Shown here in pieces: positions 35,993-45,918 of a DNA stretch of 64,000 nt. The notes under the pieces were generated by a model. The model searched no databases. It saw only the letters and a program-made list of their open reading frames with translations, and was not told where the DNA came from. The DNA is from Endozoicomonas gorgoniicola (lineage in GTDB: Bacteria > Pseudomonadota > Gammaproteobacteria > Pseudomonadales > Endozoicomonadaceae), in the NCBI RefSeq assembly GCF_025562715.2, contig NZ_JAPFCC010000001.1, positions 620,001-684,000 on the forward strand. Reading direction: 5' to 3'. Every line of letters starts with the position of its first letter. Positions within the stretch are counted from its first letter, which is position 1. Both the position numbers and the translations under genes were made by a program.

Positions 35993-36538
35993 ATGAATAC
36001 ACAAGAATTAAAATCTATATTTCTGAAGTCAGTAAATGAATACACAGAAGAACTTTTCAATATAGGAAAAGCTCCAGAATATACTAATAAAATATTCAAA
36101 ACTGTGTTACCAAAATTAGCTAAAGAGCTTGAACTTGAGCCTAAGAAAGAATTTGTTCCAGGAAATGTTGATTTAGCTTTATTAGAAACAACAAGTGATG
36201 GTTTCAAAAGACCTTTGTGGGTTATTGAACATGAGAACAATGGTGCTAAGGCATATGAAGAGGTTACTAAATTATCTTTACTAAGTTCTCCAAACAAATT
36301 CTTAATAACCTACATTTGGGATAATCGAGAGGGAAGAGATGGCATATTAAAAGAATGGGCAAAAATAATCTATAACCTTGATATGAATAATGAGATAGGG
36401 AATTTTAAAAAGTTCTATATCGCAATTGGTTCAATGAATCCATATAGTTCAGAACAACTTCCTAATAAATTTGTTCAAAACATCGAAGATGCATGGGAGT
36501 TTTATGAATATTCAGATTCGAAATTTCACCGAGTGTAA
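35993..36538 (+). CDS. Hypothetical protein, possibly nuclease-fold
   Basis: 181 aa, ATG with GAGGAAA upstream. The middle (GNVDLALLE ... LWVIEHENN) has an acidic residue, a beta strand and an E-x-E pair, loosely like PD-(D/E)XK nucleases. Then come KLSLLSSPNKFLITYIWD and an acidic C-terminus. The nuclease reading is a guess from pattern alone. Single gene of its cassette. Confidence 0.65.
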   Translation: MNTQELKSIFLKSVNEYTEELFNIGKAPEYTNKIFKTVLPKLAKELELEPKKEFVPGNVDLALLETTSDGFKRPLWVIEHENNGAKAYEEVTKLSLLSSPNKFLITYIWDNREGRDGILKEWAKIIYNLDMNNEIGNFKKFYIAIGSMNPYSSEQLPNKFVQNIEDAWEFYEYSDSKFHRV

Positions 36539-36545
36539 CGCCACA

Positions 36546-36616
36546 TAACAAATGGTTGCAGTTCGTTCGCTTCGCTCACCCGACGTGCCTTCGGCACGCG
36601 GCTGAACCAGGCGTTA
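36546..36616 (+). repeat. attC site (71 bp)
   Basis: Canonical form. Confidence 0.97.
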
Positions 36617-36635
36617 GGGCTCCCACAAAATAATC

Positions 36636-36659
36636 AAAAAAGGCCACCATAAGGCAGCC
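36636..36659 (-). terminator. Rho-independent terminator (- strand)
   Basis: Read on the - strand, a 7-bp stem GGCTGCC-TTAT-GGTGGCC (two G-U pairs) is followed by six T. It would end transcription of the reversed gene 40026-40412, from which the ISKra4 now separates it. Confidence 0.65.
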
Positions 36660-36843
36660 AATATATGTTGAAAAAAGTATTTGTTAGGGTGAAAGTCTCA
36701 TATTGACTGGTACTATCATTCTGTCTTCTGCGAAGGGAACGGGATGACATTATCTACTCCTGTTTTCGTAACCTTACAGCAATAAGTCACTGCCAGTAGC
36801 TTCCAACCATTGTCGAACAGCTTGCTCTGGATTAATGACCTAA

Positions 36844-38563
36844 CCCGAATATTTCATAAATGAGCAACAAGTTCCGGAAAAAACATCCCATTCTGATTTT
36901 TTCGGAGGTCTGTTGCTCTACTGTCCATGAAAAAGGTATTACAACCCGAACTCACCATTAATTCGGATGTTTTTTGATCAGCACCTGCTTTTTCAGGACA
37001 ACAGAATTCCCCAACACTCTTTCTGTTGGTCGCTATTTTATTCTGATTGAGTTTATGAAGCTGACTATCCCGGTCGAGGCAGCGGCATTGAATAAAAGAC
37101 TTCGGTTATATGCTGCAAAAGCCCTTTTATTGGACAGCTGCGGGGCAAGTGAAGTTTGATTCGGTCTTTATACTCAACCACTTTAACCGCGACCTTACAA
37201 AGTTTTGTGATCACGGTTGATGGCTGTGCCTTTTCCAGCTCCGTACCTTTCAGTGCCTTGGTTCTCAGCTCATAGTGAAGAACATAAGCAGCGCAGGCGT
37301 AAAACATTCTCAGGTGATTTGCCAGAAAGCCTTGATCTGACAAGCGATCACCGGACAAATCACTTTTCAGATGCTTAATGAAGTTCTCATCCTGCCCTCT
37401 GGGACAATAAAGGTCTTCATATATTTCCTCGGGGGAAGCCTCCATCATCGAAGTCACAATAAAGCGGGGATTGTCGCCTTTCTGGTTGACCTCTGCCTTA
37501 TAGATTATCCGGGTGTCCAGCCCTTTCCAGCTTTTTGCCTGATAGTCCGTTTCTCCGTAGAGCCTGAGTCGCTCAGGCTCTGGCATGTTGTTCAGTTTTG
37601 CCAGCCCGGTTTTAACGTCGAGAGCTTTCCGCGCTTCATCCAGCAACTCTTTGGCTTTAGGTCGCAAGGCCGTCTTGTGTCCTGCGCCTTTTCCCAGCAC
37701 GTAGTCGGAGTGAGGGTCATCCTGAACAACCTGCATTAACTCTGGTTGGGCAAAGTGGCTATCCCCACGAACCAGTAAATGGGTTTTCGGCCATCTTGTA
37801 CGGATCAGCTTAATGAGGCGCTGGAGAATAGCTGCATTCTCTCGGCCTGTGGGTGTTTTTCCAGGACGCAGGATCGAAGTGATCAGCTTGCCGCTGAGCC
37901 CCTCAAAGATCATTAAGGGCAAGTAACAGTAGTCTTGATATTTGGCGTTGAACAGGTTCATCTGCTGGCCGCCATGGGTGATAGCAGGCGTATGATCCAG
38001 GTCGATAATGATGGCTAATGGCGGGTATTCATAACTGCTGATGAAGTGATCAGCCAGTGCTTTGGTCATATTATAAATATCCCGTTTGGTCATGGACTGA
38101 CCAAGCCTTGTATACGTTGGAGCGGAAGCCAGATGGTTATCATCGTCCAGTGGGTTTCTTCCATTGGCAAGCTTAAAGATTGGGTCTTTACGCAGATGGT
38201 TGCTGTCGTTTGCATCTTCATAACCACAGGCCATTTGCAAAACTCTTTGGGCAATGAGTTCTTGCAGGGTGTGGTCGATGTAGGATTGATGACGTTTATC
38301 GTCAATGCCGTCAGTCAGCCTGGATATGATACCGCTGTGAAGCATTGTTTCACGTAGCATCAGGGCGCCAAAATCAGAGGATAATTCTCCGCCATTGAAG
38401 TCTGCCCGGATAGTTTTTCCGTTGGAGGGGTGAAAACGAAGCTGTTCTTGTGTAAATTTGTTCATGGCAAGTTCCGGTTTGCTTCTTCCGAAGCATTTTT
38501 TTGGTCGACCCAATTATATCAAGTGATTGGGCGGAACTTGCCTCTTTTTATGAAATATCCGGG
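36844..38563 (-). mobile_element. IS1380 family element
   Basis: 1720 bp. Ends CCCGAATATTTCATAAA / CCCGGATATTTCATAAA, each followed by GCAA-type bases and AAGTTCC. The 4-bp direct repeat CTAA is at 36840-36843 and 38564-38567. Confidence 0.93.
37065..38465 (-). CDS. IS1380 family transposase
   Basis: About 466 aa from the ATG at 38465 (MNKFTQEQLRFHP); an upstream in-frame start at 38513 is possible. The DDE core shows LAIIIDLDHTPAITHGGQQ, HLLVRGDSHFAQPEL and YCPRGQDENFIKHLKSDL with the catalytic Glu. Full length. Confidence 0.93.
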   Translation of the reverse strand: MNKFTQEQLRFHPSNGKTIRADFNGGELSSDFGALMLRETMLHSGIISRLTDGIDDKRHQSYIDHTLQELIAQRVLQMACGYEDANDSNHLRKDPIFKLANGRNPLDDDNHLASAPTYTRLGQSMTKRDIYNMTKALADHFISSYEYPPLAIIIDLDHTPAITHGGQQMNLFNAKYQDYCYLPLMIFEGLSGKLITSILRPGKTPTGRENAAILQRLIKLIRTRWPKTHLLVRGDSHFAQPELMQVVQDDPHSDYVLGKGAGHKTALRPKAKELLDEARKALDVKTGLAKLNNMPEPERLRLYGETDYQAKSWKGLDTRIIYKAEVNQKGDNPRFIVTSMMEASPEEIYEDLYCPRGQDENFIKHLKSDLSGDRLSDQGFLANHLRMFYACAAYVLHYELRTKALKGTELEKAQPSTVITKLCKVAVKVVEYKDRIKLHLPRSCPIKGLLQHITEVFYSMPLPRPG

Positions 38564-40025
38564 CTAAGAGTCAGAATTCCTTGGCCTCCCGGATGTCGCC
38601 AACGCATACCCGAACACTTCATACGCTGCGTTACCAAAGTTTTGCAAGCCGCCTCAATGACTCCCGAACCTATCGGCAGATTCTGTGACAAGTGTTCAGC
38701 GTATTGCATACGAGCGCGATTGTTCCTGAAATATTCCAGCTCTGTTTTCAGCTTTGATCGTCGAGGATGTCGCTTGTGCTGGTAAGCCAGTGCCTTGATC
38801 ACTTTCTCAACCCCTTCAGGCTCTTCCTTTAGAATGTGGCGATAGGTGGTGAATTTTTCTTTGGATTTAGCACTGTTTTCGCCATAGGACAGATCAAATG
38901 CCTTCTTCAGGTGTTCTGCAGCATGGTAAAAGTCTACGATCTCATGGCCTTCCGGGAGTTCATTGGCAAGGAAAGTCCAGTTGTCTTTCGCTCCGTCTGC
39001 CACTTTGACCAGAGTCAGGTCAGGCTTTTGCCGAAGGGCTTCATCCAGCAGTTCAGAGAGTGAGTTCTTCAAAGTTACTTTTTTACTTTCGGGCATACGC
39101 CCGATTCTGACAGTTGACAGGCGTTCACCCTGAGTATCGTAAAACGACAATGTTCCACAACTGGCCTCCTGGCAACCGGCTGGACCACGGGTTCGCTTAC
39201 CGTCGTTTTTATTTTGTTCGCGTTTTTCCTTACGCTTGCCGTCTTTCATTGGCAGCATAACACCGTCGAGAGACGCTGCCGCAGTCACCGCCTTTTCTGG
39301 AACTTTAACGCTTTCCCAGAGGATACCCTCAAAGGCTTCCCTGTTTGGCTCCCATTGATTGTTAAACTTCTTCGGGAGTCGAGCCAGAGAGCTTTCCGAA
39401 GGCGACATATTGCCCATCAGATCAAGCAGGCTCTTCACGTCGCCCGGTGGCATTTGAGCGACCATCCAGATAGCTTGCTTTGCCGCCCTTGGTGTCCAGT
39501 ATCTCTCGACAATACCCGCCCGGAGTTCCAGCGGGACGATGCAGCGATCCTGACCGTTGCGGTAGAGCGTTCGTGGAACGTTGATGGAACCGGCAACGGT
39601 CTGATAGGTTTCTGAACTTCGCAATACTCGATGGTAACAGGTGCCGTTGACTTCAATGACCGGAGTGTCAACATCAAGTCCGGATAAGTCTTCTTCCAGA
39701 ACACCTCGCTCTGCCTGAGCAAAAAGCTTGTGAACTTCACCTTCATAATCTTCAAAGTGCTGAATGGGGTCGAACTGTTGACGTAGAGCTGCCAGTTTAT
39801 GATCAAGCTGCTGAATTGCATGACAGGAAGAATTGGCGACTTCAGTCAGTGGCTGACATACTTCCATCGGGGCGGCCTCTCACTAATATGGTGTCGTTTT
39901 ATCAGTAAACATCATAGCGGTGTTTGGCCGTTACCCTTGCTGAGCAGGAAAAATTTGTTGCTACTGCATACTTATTGGGCTGCAGACCCTGAAAAGAGAG
40001 TCAATATGAGACTTTCACCCATTTG

Positions 40026-40412
40026 TTAGTCTTCAAACCACTCTCTAGCCAAAGTGGTTAGCCCTTGGAAGTCTTTAACTTGTAATTCACGTAAAGTCGG
40101 TTGATGAAAGTGACTGAAGCAAGCAGAAACGCATTCTCCCCAATTTTGATGATTACCTTCTTTTTTAATGTAACCATCAAAGCCATGAGATGGCATACAT
40201 TCTTTCGTATTGACTATCAGCGCATTTAGTAGAGGGAGTCCATGATAAATGCAGAAGTCACCAAGCATTCCAGCATAATGGCCGACCATGTTATGCCCGA
40301 GGCCACACGCATTTTCAATTTCGTTATAAGGCACAAGCCGCTTTGATCGAGCTGCTAGAATCATGTAGCGTAATAGGCAGGCAAAAACATCAGGACGTAT
40401 TTTAACTGACAT
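40026..40412 (-). CDS. Hypothetical protein (reversed cassette gene)
   Basis: 128 aa from the ATG at 40412 with GGAG six bases upstream. The order is a helical start, KRLVPYNEIENACGLGHNMV, then YHGLPLLNALIVNTKECMP and FDGY. This resembles a widespread but unnamed family with a 'glycine, alpha, PPL-x-x-LVV' pattern; I cannot give a function. The frame is intact. The ISKra4 entered within the bases right after the stop TAA. Confidence 0.65.
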   Translation of the reverse strand: MSVKIRPDVFACLLRYMILAARSKRLVPYNEIENACGLGHNMVGHYAGMLGDFCIYHGLPLLNALIVNTKECMPSHGFDGYIKKEGNHQNWGECVSACFSHFHQPTLRELQVKDFQGLTTLAREWFED

Positions 40413-40623
40413 ACGGTTCTCCACGAAGAAAATCAAGTATGTTTCGAGTCTGAAAAGGCTATAGCAGCTATTCGTGACTCTATGATTTTGGCTTTCAGTT
40501 AGTGAATTCGGCTTACGTTCGTACGAACAGGTAAACCACAAAAGCTTCCAAGTTCGGAAGTAAGATAAAACATAGTGGATATTTACAGTGAGGCAAGATT
40601 TTTTTTAAACGATAGGCCCGCCC
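40413..40623. other. Upstream region of the reversed gene
   Basis: 211 bp. It should carry the - strand promoter for 40026-40412. I see no gene and no clear operator. Confidence 0.4.
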
Positions 40624-40702
40624 TAACAAAAACTTCCAGTTCGTTCCGGGGCTTCGCCCCTCCACCCGACGTGCCTTCGGCACGCGGCTGAAGTTGGCGT
40701 TA
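40624..40702 (+). repeat. attC site, 79-bp form
   Basis: TAACAAAAACTTCC ... CCGGGGCTTCGCCCC ... AAGTTGGCGTTA, near-identical to the site at 8598. Confidence 0.95.
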
Positions 40703-40746
40703 TGCGCTTCAATCCAATGCAAACTCAAATATTGATATCATTATAT

Positions 40747-40767
40747 GATACTATAATCTATAGTATC
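40747..40767. promoter_or_regulatory. Perfect palindrome upstream of hicA
   Basis: GATACTATA-ATC-TATAGTATC, 9-bp arms, ending 4 bp before the hicA ATG. It also contains TATAAT-like bases. It is the likely HicB operator overlapping the promoter. Confidence 0.7.
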
Positions 40768-40771
40768 TTCT

Positions 40772-41026
40772 ATGAATGCTAAACACCGAAAAACGCTCAT
40801 AGCGATATTTAAAGATCCAGCTCCAAAACAGCTGGAATGGAAAGCCATAGAAGCTCTCCTTATCGCTGTCGGAGCCGAAGTTATCGAGGGGCGCGGATCG
40901 CGTGTAAGGTTCCACAAGGTTGGGGAAATTGGAACTTTCCACAGACCACACCCGAAAAAAGAGGCAAAGCCGTATCAGGTGAAAGATGCACGAGATTTCC
41001 TAATCAGAATTGGAGTCAGGCCATGA
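40772..41026 (+). CDS. hicA: HicA-type toxin (mRNA interferase)
   Basis: 84 aa, a little over the usual length. The dsRNA-binding-like fold shows as WKAIEALLIAVGAEVIEGRGS and VRFHKVGEIGTFHRPHP with the catalytic His, then KPYQVKDARDFLIRIGV. It overlaps hicB by 4 bp. Confidence 0.93.
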   Translation: MNAKHRKTLIAIFKDPAPKQLEWKAIEALLIAVGAEVIEGRGSRVRFHKVGEIGTFHRPHPKKEAKPYQVKDARDFLIRIGVRP

Positions 41027-41355
41027 ACACAATGACACATAAAGGTTATGCAGCCAGCATAGAATACAGTGACGATGATGAATGCTTTATTGGTCATATT
41101 GCAGGCATCAAGGATCGAGTTGGTTTTCATGGAGAGTCAGTAACAGAACTCAAGGATGCCTTCCACGAGGCAGTTGAAGATTATCTCGAAACTTGCGCAG
41201 CGGTTGGTAAAGAACCTCAGAAACCATATTCAGGCAAGCTGATGCTCCGCATTCCTCCAGAGCTTCATGCTACGATTGCAACAGCCGCCCAGGTTAGTGG
41301 TCAAAGCATTAACCAATGGATTTCAAGAGCATTGGTTCAAGCTTCTCGCATATAA
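41023..41355 (+). CDS. hicB: HicB-type antitoxin
   Basis: 110 aa. The N-terminal HicB domain is GYAASIEYSDDDECFIGHIA ... FHGESVTELKDAFHEAVEDY. The C-terminal ribbon-helix-helix is KLMLRIPPELHATIATAA ... INQWISRAL. It neutralises HicA and should bind the palindrome upstream. Confidence 0.93.
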   Translation: MNTMTHKGYAASIEYSDDDECFIGHIAGIKDRVGFHGESVTELKDAFHEAVEDYLETCAAVGKEPQKPYSGKLMLRIPPELHATIATAAQVSGQSINQWISRALVQASRI

Positions 41356-41364
41356 GTCAGCGCA

Positions 41365-41443
41365 TAACAAATGCTTCCAGTTCGTTCCGGGGCTTCGCCC
41401 CTCCACCCGACGAGCCTTCGGCACGCGGCTGAAGCAGGCGTTA
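41365..41443 (+). repeat. attC site, 79-bp form
   Basis: CCGGGGCTTCGCCCC variant with CGAGCCTTCGGCAC in the hairpin. Confidence 0.95.
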
Positions 41444-41468
41444 TGCAGCCATACAAAACAAAAATATT

Positions 41469-42215
41469 ATGAGTAAAATTGCAGTTTTATCGGATATTCA
41501 TAGCAATGTCTGGGCATTAGAATCAGTAATCAAAAATGCAAAAAAGAAAGGGGCAAAAAAGTTCGTAAATCTTGGCGATATCTTATACGGACCACTCGCT
41601 CCAAAAGAAACTTATGAACTTTTGCGATCCGAAGAAATGATTACTATCAAGGGGAATCAGGATCGCCAAATTTATGAGGCTAATCCAGAGGGAATCTCGG
41701 AAAATCCTACAATGCAGTTCATATTTGCAGAATTACCAAATGAAGCTCTGGAATGGATGAAGTCTTTACCTGCGTCATTATCTCTCCCAGAAGATATTTT
41801 TCTGTGTCATGGAGTCCCTGATAATGACCTGGTTTATATGGTCGAAGATGTATCATCCGGTATACCGAAGGTCAGGAATGAACATGAAATAAGACGGTTT
41901 CTTAGCAACGTATCAGAAAAGCTTGTCCTGTGTGGTCATTCACATATTCCAAGAATTATTGAGCTTACAAATAAGCAGCTTATCGTGAATCCGGGCAGTG
42001 TTGGTCTACCTGCATACAAAGATGAAGATCCGACATTGCATATTATGCAAAATTATTCCTCTCATGCTTCATACGCAATGATTGAACGCTGCACTACAGG
42101 CTGGAATGTTGAGTTTCTTAAAGTACCATATGAACTAAATAGTGCTGTGAATGCAGCGAAAGCAAGAAATCGCAATGACTGGGCTTTTGCACTCAAATCT
42201 GGTAGAGCTGCATAA
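41469..42215 (+). CDS. Calcineurin-like metallophosphoesterase
   Basis: 248 aa. Metal-binding motifs are in order: SDIHSN (8-13), LGDILYGP, KGNQD, LCHGVP and LCGHSHIP. It resembles the YfcE/MJ0936 group, with an extra ~40 residues at the C-terminus. Members hydrolyse phosphodiesters; the substrate is unknown. The stop TAA is the attC start. Confidence 0.92.
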   Translation: MSKIAVLSDIHSNVWALESVIKNAKKKGAKKFVNLGDILYGPLAPKETYELLRSEEMITIKGNQDRQIYEANPEGISENPTMQFIFAELPNEALEWMKSLPASLSLPEDIFLCHGVPDNDLVYMVEDVSSGIPKVRNEHEIRRFLSNVSEKLVLCGHSHIPRIIELTNKQLIVNPGSVGLPAYKDEDPTLHIMQNYSSHASYAMIERCTTGWNVEFLKVPYELNSAVNAAKARNRNDWAFALKSGRAA

Positions 42216-42283
42216 CAAATGGTTGCAGTTCGTTCGCTTCGCTCACCCGACGTGCCTTCGGCACGCGGCTGAACCAGGCGTTA
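42213..42283 (+). repeat. attC site (71 bp)
   Basis: Canonical form. Confidence 0.97.
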
Positions 42284-42574
42284 TCTGCCTAAAGTAGCTT
42301 CCAGTTTCTTCATAAACTCAGTGTGAACATACGGAGTCATATCAGGCTCGTAGTTGTCCATATCGTATTGCTTGAAGCGTTTGTAGCATTCATCAAGCAA
42401 TGCCAGAAGCTCATGCCTCTTTACGGTCAGCTCAATTAACTTATCCTCTACGACGTGAGAATACATAGCCTCTCCGTCCAGCGTGGCTTCAACCCTATCC
42501 TCTTTAGTAACAATGCAGTTGTCGTCGATCCATTTATCCAGATCGGGGGCAATATCAACTAAATCTAAATCCAT
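42281..42574 (-). CDS. Small acidic helical protein (reversed cassette gene)
   Basis: 97 aa with AGGA upstream. It is acidic and helical (LTVKRHELLALLDECYKRF). The family is unknown. The stop TAA is the complement of the attC core. Confidence 0.7.
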   Translation of the reverse strand: MDLDLVDIAPDLDKWIDDNCIVTKEDRVEATLDGEAMYSHVVEDKLIELTVKRHELLALLDECYKRFKQYDMDNYEPDMTPYVHTEFMKKLEATLGR

Positions 42575-42601
42575 GCTGCTAATCCTGTGTTAAGCGGCAG
42601 A

Positions 42602-42654
42602 TAACAATCGCTTCCAATGGACGTGCCTTCGGCACGCCACTGAAGCGGGCGTTA
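42602..42654 (+). repeat. attC site, 53-bp form
   Basis: TAACAATCGCTTCC ... hairpin ACGTGCCTTCGGCACG ... AAGCGGGCGTTA. Confidence 0.92.
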
Positions 42655-43055
42655 GCTGTAGCCAGAGTTCAGTGAATGTTTTTCATCTGTTACTTTGTTC
42701 TTGTCGTCAAGTTTTTTGGTTCTGAGCTGCTTTCAGCAAAGCAGAAAAACTCAGCAAGTCAGGTTCAGTACAAGCTGGCGAGAGAGGGTGGTACACTTTC
42801 CAGCGTGCAATGCCGACCATCGAATCAAGAGTTTTTGGCTCATTCCATTCGCATCACCTCCTGAGCTTGTGGTCGGCAAGCGGGTTCAGTGTTTTTTCCC
42901 TCGTGCAACGCCAGCGCAAACACCAGAGTCTGTCTCTGGGGCATAAAATCTCTGGTTTATTCTGCTTCTCAACCTTTTGATTCTGTGCCATTGGCCAGTT
43001 CAGAGAAAAAAATGTTGGGCAAAAATACTCAAGTTCATTCTTTAAATGCTACAGC
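42655..43055 (+). repeat. Non-coding cassette family A, copy 3
   Basis: 401 bp, starts GCTGTAGCC and ends GCTACAGC. The 68-nt core is at 42811-42878. It is the only family A copy with both ends and an unbroken attC. Confidence 0.8.
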
Positions 43056-43126
43056 TAACAAATGGTTGCAGTTCGTTCGCTTCGCTCACCCGACGTGCCT
43101 TCGGCACGCGGCTGAACCAGGCGTTA
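43056..43126 (+). repeat. attC site (71 bp)
   Basis: Canonical form. Confidence 0.97.
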
Positions 43127-43840
43127 GGTTTCTATTTAAAAAAGGTAGCTATGAAAAATAAATATATGTACAGATATAAGTACCTGCCTTTTGATGAAGG
43201 CTCAAAGTGTATTTTAACTAAAGGCACAATAAAGTTTTCAAACCCTACAAAATTTAATGATCCTTTTGATTGTTTTCCATACTACGATATAGAATCAATC
43301 AATAGATTACCAGAAACAAGAAAAGAGCTTGTTCGAGAAGCTTCAAACCAAAGTGGATTTAGTCCAGCAGAGCATATAAAAAATAAAAGAAAAATTATTA
43401 ATAATATAAAGAGTTCTTTTGAAAATAAAAATTTTGCAACAAGCATTTTGGACAGTGTAGGGGTAGTAAGTTTAACAAGAACTCCTGTTAGTATATTGAT
43501 GTGGTCACACTATGCAGATTTTCATAAAGGCTTTGTTGTTGAGTTCAAGATACCCGTAATGTTGCCAGAACGAGAAAAATATAGAATGGATCGATGGCTC
43601 CCTTGCCTCAAAGTCAAATACTCAAAAAATAGACCTATCTTAAAGTACGGAATGGATAATCACCAACAACTTTTGAATAAAATCCTACTAACCAAAAGTC
43701 GGATATGGAAATACGAGAAAGAGGAAAGGGTTATAGATACAAAAAATGGTCCTGGAATTAGAACCTATCTCAGAGATAAATTATTATGCAGCGTTATTGC
43801 TGGAGCAAAGATGGAGCAAGATGATTTTAAAGAGTTATCT

Positions 43841-45186
43841 GGCTCTTCGCCGTTTCATATGGATTTCAGTAAATCCGCTACAGGGCTGGCAATCATATAG
43901 ATCATCATCAGAAAAGTTCCTGTATTTCGATAGCCCCTTGCTCTGCTTCTGGCTGCCTGAAACAAGCTGTTCAGCCCTTCCATGCGAGCATTGGTATAGG
44001 TTGAAGACCATCGTTGTATTATCTTATCAGCGTGACTCTCTACCGTTGATAATGCCTTACGTACCGGAACCAGAATTTCACACTCTCCCAGTTCAGATTT
44101 TGCATATTTGATGAAATGCGTTAACCTCCAGCGAGCCGCCTGCGCTGTTTTGGCCTTCCGGATCCAGCGGAGCTTTTCCTTGATTCGCCATGCTATACCA
44201 GTTTTCAAGTCACTGCTTTCCAGTTCGGCAAGTGCTTCCACCTGTTTTTCAGTAAGTGGCCCATCTGCCTTCTTTAGCACTGCCCAGCGCAAACTTTTCG
44301 GATGCTGCCCCAGTTTTCGCTCCTCTTTGCGGACATCGTCAACAGCCCGGGTAAACAGCTGAACAACGTGGAACCAGTCAACAGTGACGTTGGCTTGCGG
44401 CAGCTCTTCTTTCACGGCGGCCAAGAACGCTTTTGACATATCGCAAACCACCTCAAGCACATTATCTGCCTGGCCTCCATGCTTCTCCAGAAACGCCCTG
44501 AACTCCTTAATAGTACCTTTGCCCTTACCTGTGGTGGCAAAGATTACGGGCTTGTCGTGCCTGTCCATATCAATGAAAACGGTAACATAGTTATGACCTC
44601 GTTTTGAGGCCGTTTCGTCCAGCCCTATAGCCTTCAGAGATGACAGATCCATTTGCAGTAATGCCTGACTGACGTAATGCTTGATCACCCGCCATATACG
44701 CTTGTCATTGACTCCAATATGTTTGGCACAGGCTTTGACCGGCATCTCCCTGACCAGAGACAGCAACGCCTGTTCAAAAAGAAGGGTAAACTTACTGTTC
44801 TCTCTGGCCCAGGGAACATTTACACGAAGAGTGCCGTGTTCTTCACAGGTTGTCCGAGGTACTTTAGCGGTGATATAGCAATGATGCTGAAAAAAGTTCA
44901 GATGCTGCCAGGTTAGTTCCTTAAAGTCATGCGTCGGGCAAGCCTTACCGCATTTGGGGCAGGGAAACAGGCTGCCACGATCAGCGCTGACTCTGAGTCT
45001 GAGTTGGTTGGGCTTCTGGGATGTATCGAGGTGTTGATCAACTATTTTCCAGGGTGCCTGCAAACCAAGACCAAGCATGAAAATCTGGTTACCATCCATG
45101 AACAATTGCGAAACCTGTGTACTTTATTTGGCGGGTAATTATCAGTCAGATAACCGTACTAAATCCATAGCAAACAGCGAGGAACC
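43841..45186 (-). mobile_element. ISL3 family element, copy c
   Basis: 1346 bp. Imperfect ends GGCTCTTCGC / GGTTCCTCGC with shared ATGGATTT. The 8-bp direct repeat AGTTATCT is at 43833-43840 and 45187-45194. Confidence 0.92.
43855..45105 (-). CDS. ISL3 family transposase
   Basis: 416 aa. The zinc ribbon is CPKCGKACP ... TTCEEHG. The DDE core shows IGLDETASKRGHNYVTVFID, VVCDMSKAFLAAV and NARMEGLNSLFQAA. It is distinct from copies a and b. Intact. Confidence 0.93.
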   Translation of the reverse strand: MFMDGNQIFMLGLGLQAPWKIVDQHLDTSQKPNQLRLRVSADRGSLFPCPKCGKACPTHDFKELTWQHLNFFQHHCYITAKVPRTTCEEHGTLRVNVPWARENSKFTLLFEQALLSLVREMPVKACAKHIGVNDKRIWRVIKHYVSQALLQMDLSSLKAIGLDETASKRGHNYVTVFIDMDRHDKPVIFATTGKGKGTIKEFRAFLEKHGGQADNVLEVVCDMSKAFLAAVKEELPQANVTVDWFHVVQLFTRAVDDVRKEERKLGQHPKSLRWAVLKKADGPLTEKQVEALAELESSDLKTGIAWRIKEKLRWIRKAKTAQAARWRLTHFIKYAKSELGECEILVPVRKALSTVESHADKIIQRWSSTYTNARMEGLNSLFQAARSRARGYRNTGTFLMMIYMIASPVADLLKSI

Positions 45187-45317
45187 AGTTATCTTCAATT
45201 GTTAATGACGTTAATTTACAAACCGATCATAACGTAAAGTTATACAGAGCAAGACAGTCAGAAAAAGAATACAAAATTTTTATACTAGGTCATCGAGTAT
45301 CTAAAGAGAACGAAACC

Positions 45318-45388
45318 TAACAAATGGTTGCAGTTCGTTCGCTTCGCTCACCCGACGTGCCTTCGGCACGCGGCTGAACCAGGCGTTA
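45318..45388 (+). repeat. attC site (71 bp)
   Basis: Canonical form. The preceding GAAACC complements the DUF2971 cassette start GGTTTC. Confidence 0.97.
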
Positions 45389-45798
45389 GGTGCCTGAGGT
45401 CAAACAAAGGTTTATATCTTAAGGTTCTGTCTGCGCTGCGAGTTTTACACAGAGCCAATATGCAACTTCTGTTTGTGTTGAGAGTTTTTTGGCTTGGTCT
45501 TTCTGGCAGAAATTTCAGATCAACCTTCAGCTTTGGTTCTCATTTAAAGAAACGGGTAACGCCAGTATTAACTTGGTACCTTCTCAGCAAATGCTGATAG
45601 TGGGCTCATGTTAACTTGATGGTTTTGGGATCGGTTCCACGGTTGAGCTTCAAAAAGCTCTATGCTTTTTTGTCTCAGAGTTTAAATTCAACTCCTCTGC
45701 CTTACTCAGCAGTTTATAGCGGTGAGTCCGCAGCAAACGGCAAGAGGAGTTGTTTCAAGTTGGGTGCCAATAAACAACAATGGAGTTGCGAGGGCACC
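45389..45798 (+). repeat. Non-coding cassette family C, copy 2
   Basis: 410 bp, the uninterrupted form (see 25037). It lacks the 68-nt core of families A and B. Confidence 0.78.
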
Positions 45799-45869
45799 TA
45801 ACAAATGGTTGCAGTTCGTTCGCTTCGCTCACCCGACGTGCCTTCGGCACGCGGCTGAACCAGGCGTTA
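45799..45869 (+). repeat. attC site (71 bp)
   Basis: Canonical form. Confidence 0.97.
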
Positions 45870-45883
45870 GGCTGCCTCCAAGC

Positions 45884-45911
45884 TTGACAGTGTTGCGCAA
45901 CGCGCTACAAT
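45884..45911 (+). promoter_or_regulatory. Promoter of higBA
   Basis: Consensus -35 TTGACA (45884-45889), a 16-bp spacer, and -10 TACAAT (45906-45911). The palindrome GTTGCGCAAC in the spacer is a likely HigA operator. The ATG follows 7 bp after the -10. Confidence 0.75.
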
Positions 45912-45918
45912 TATCTGC

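Larger units (their letters stand above)
36716..39867 (-). pseudogene. ISKra4 family transposase split by IS1380
   Basis: Removing the IS1380 and one CTAA gives an in-frame 475-aa protein. It ends GILTLRSLIQSKLFDNGWKLL, the usual family C-terminus. The DDE region shows AAASLDGVMLPM, LVKVADGAKDNW, IVDFYHAAEHLKKA and PIGSGVIEAACKTLV. As it stands, the last ~45 residues are cut off. Confidence 0.9.
36687..40020 (-). mobile_element. ISKra4 family element (carrying IS1380)
   Basis: Inverted ends GGGTGAAAGTCTCATATTGA. The 8-bp direct repeat ATTTGTTA is at 36679-36686 and 40021-40028. Without the nested IS it would be about 1.6 kb. It landed just after the stop codon of the cassette gene. Confidence 0.92.
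43151..45320 (+). pseudogene. DUF2971 gene split by ISL3
   Basis: From ATG 43151, a DUF2971 protein: YRYKYLP ... GTIKFSNPTKFNDPFDC ... VVSLTRTPVSILMWSHYAD. Pieces 43151-43840 and 45195-45320 rejoin in frame (KELS|SIVNDV) to 271 aa, ending at the attC TAA. As it stands, the product ends in ~19 residues read from the IS. DUF2971 proteins occur near defence genes, but their action is not established. Confidence 0.88.

Noticed and set aside
38501..39615. Frames on the + strand across ISKra4
   Set aside because: They are shadows of the transposase on the other strand.
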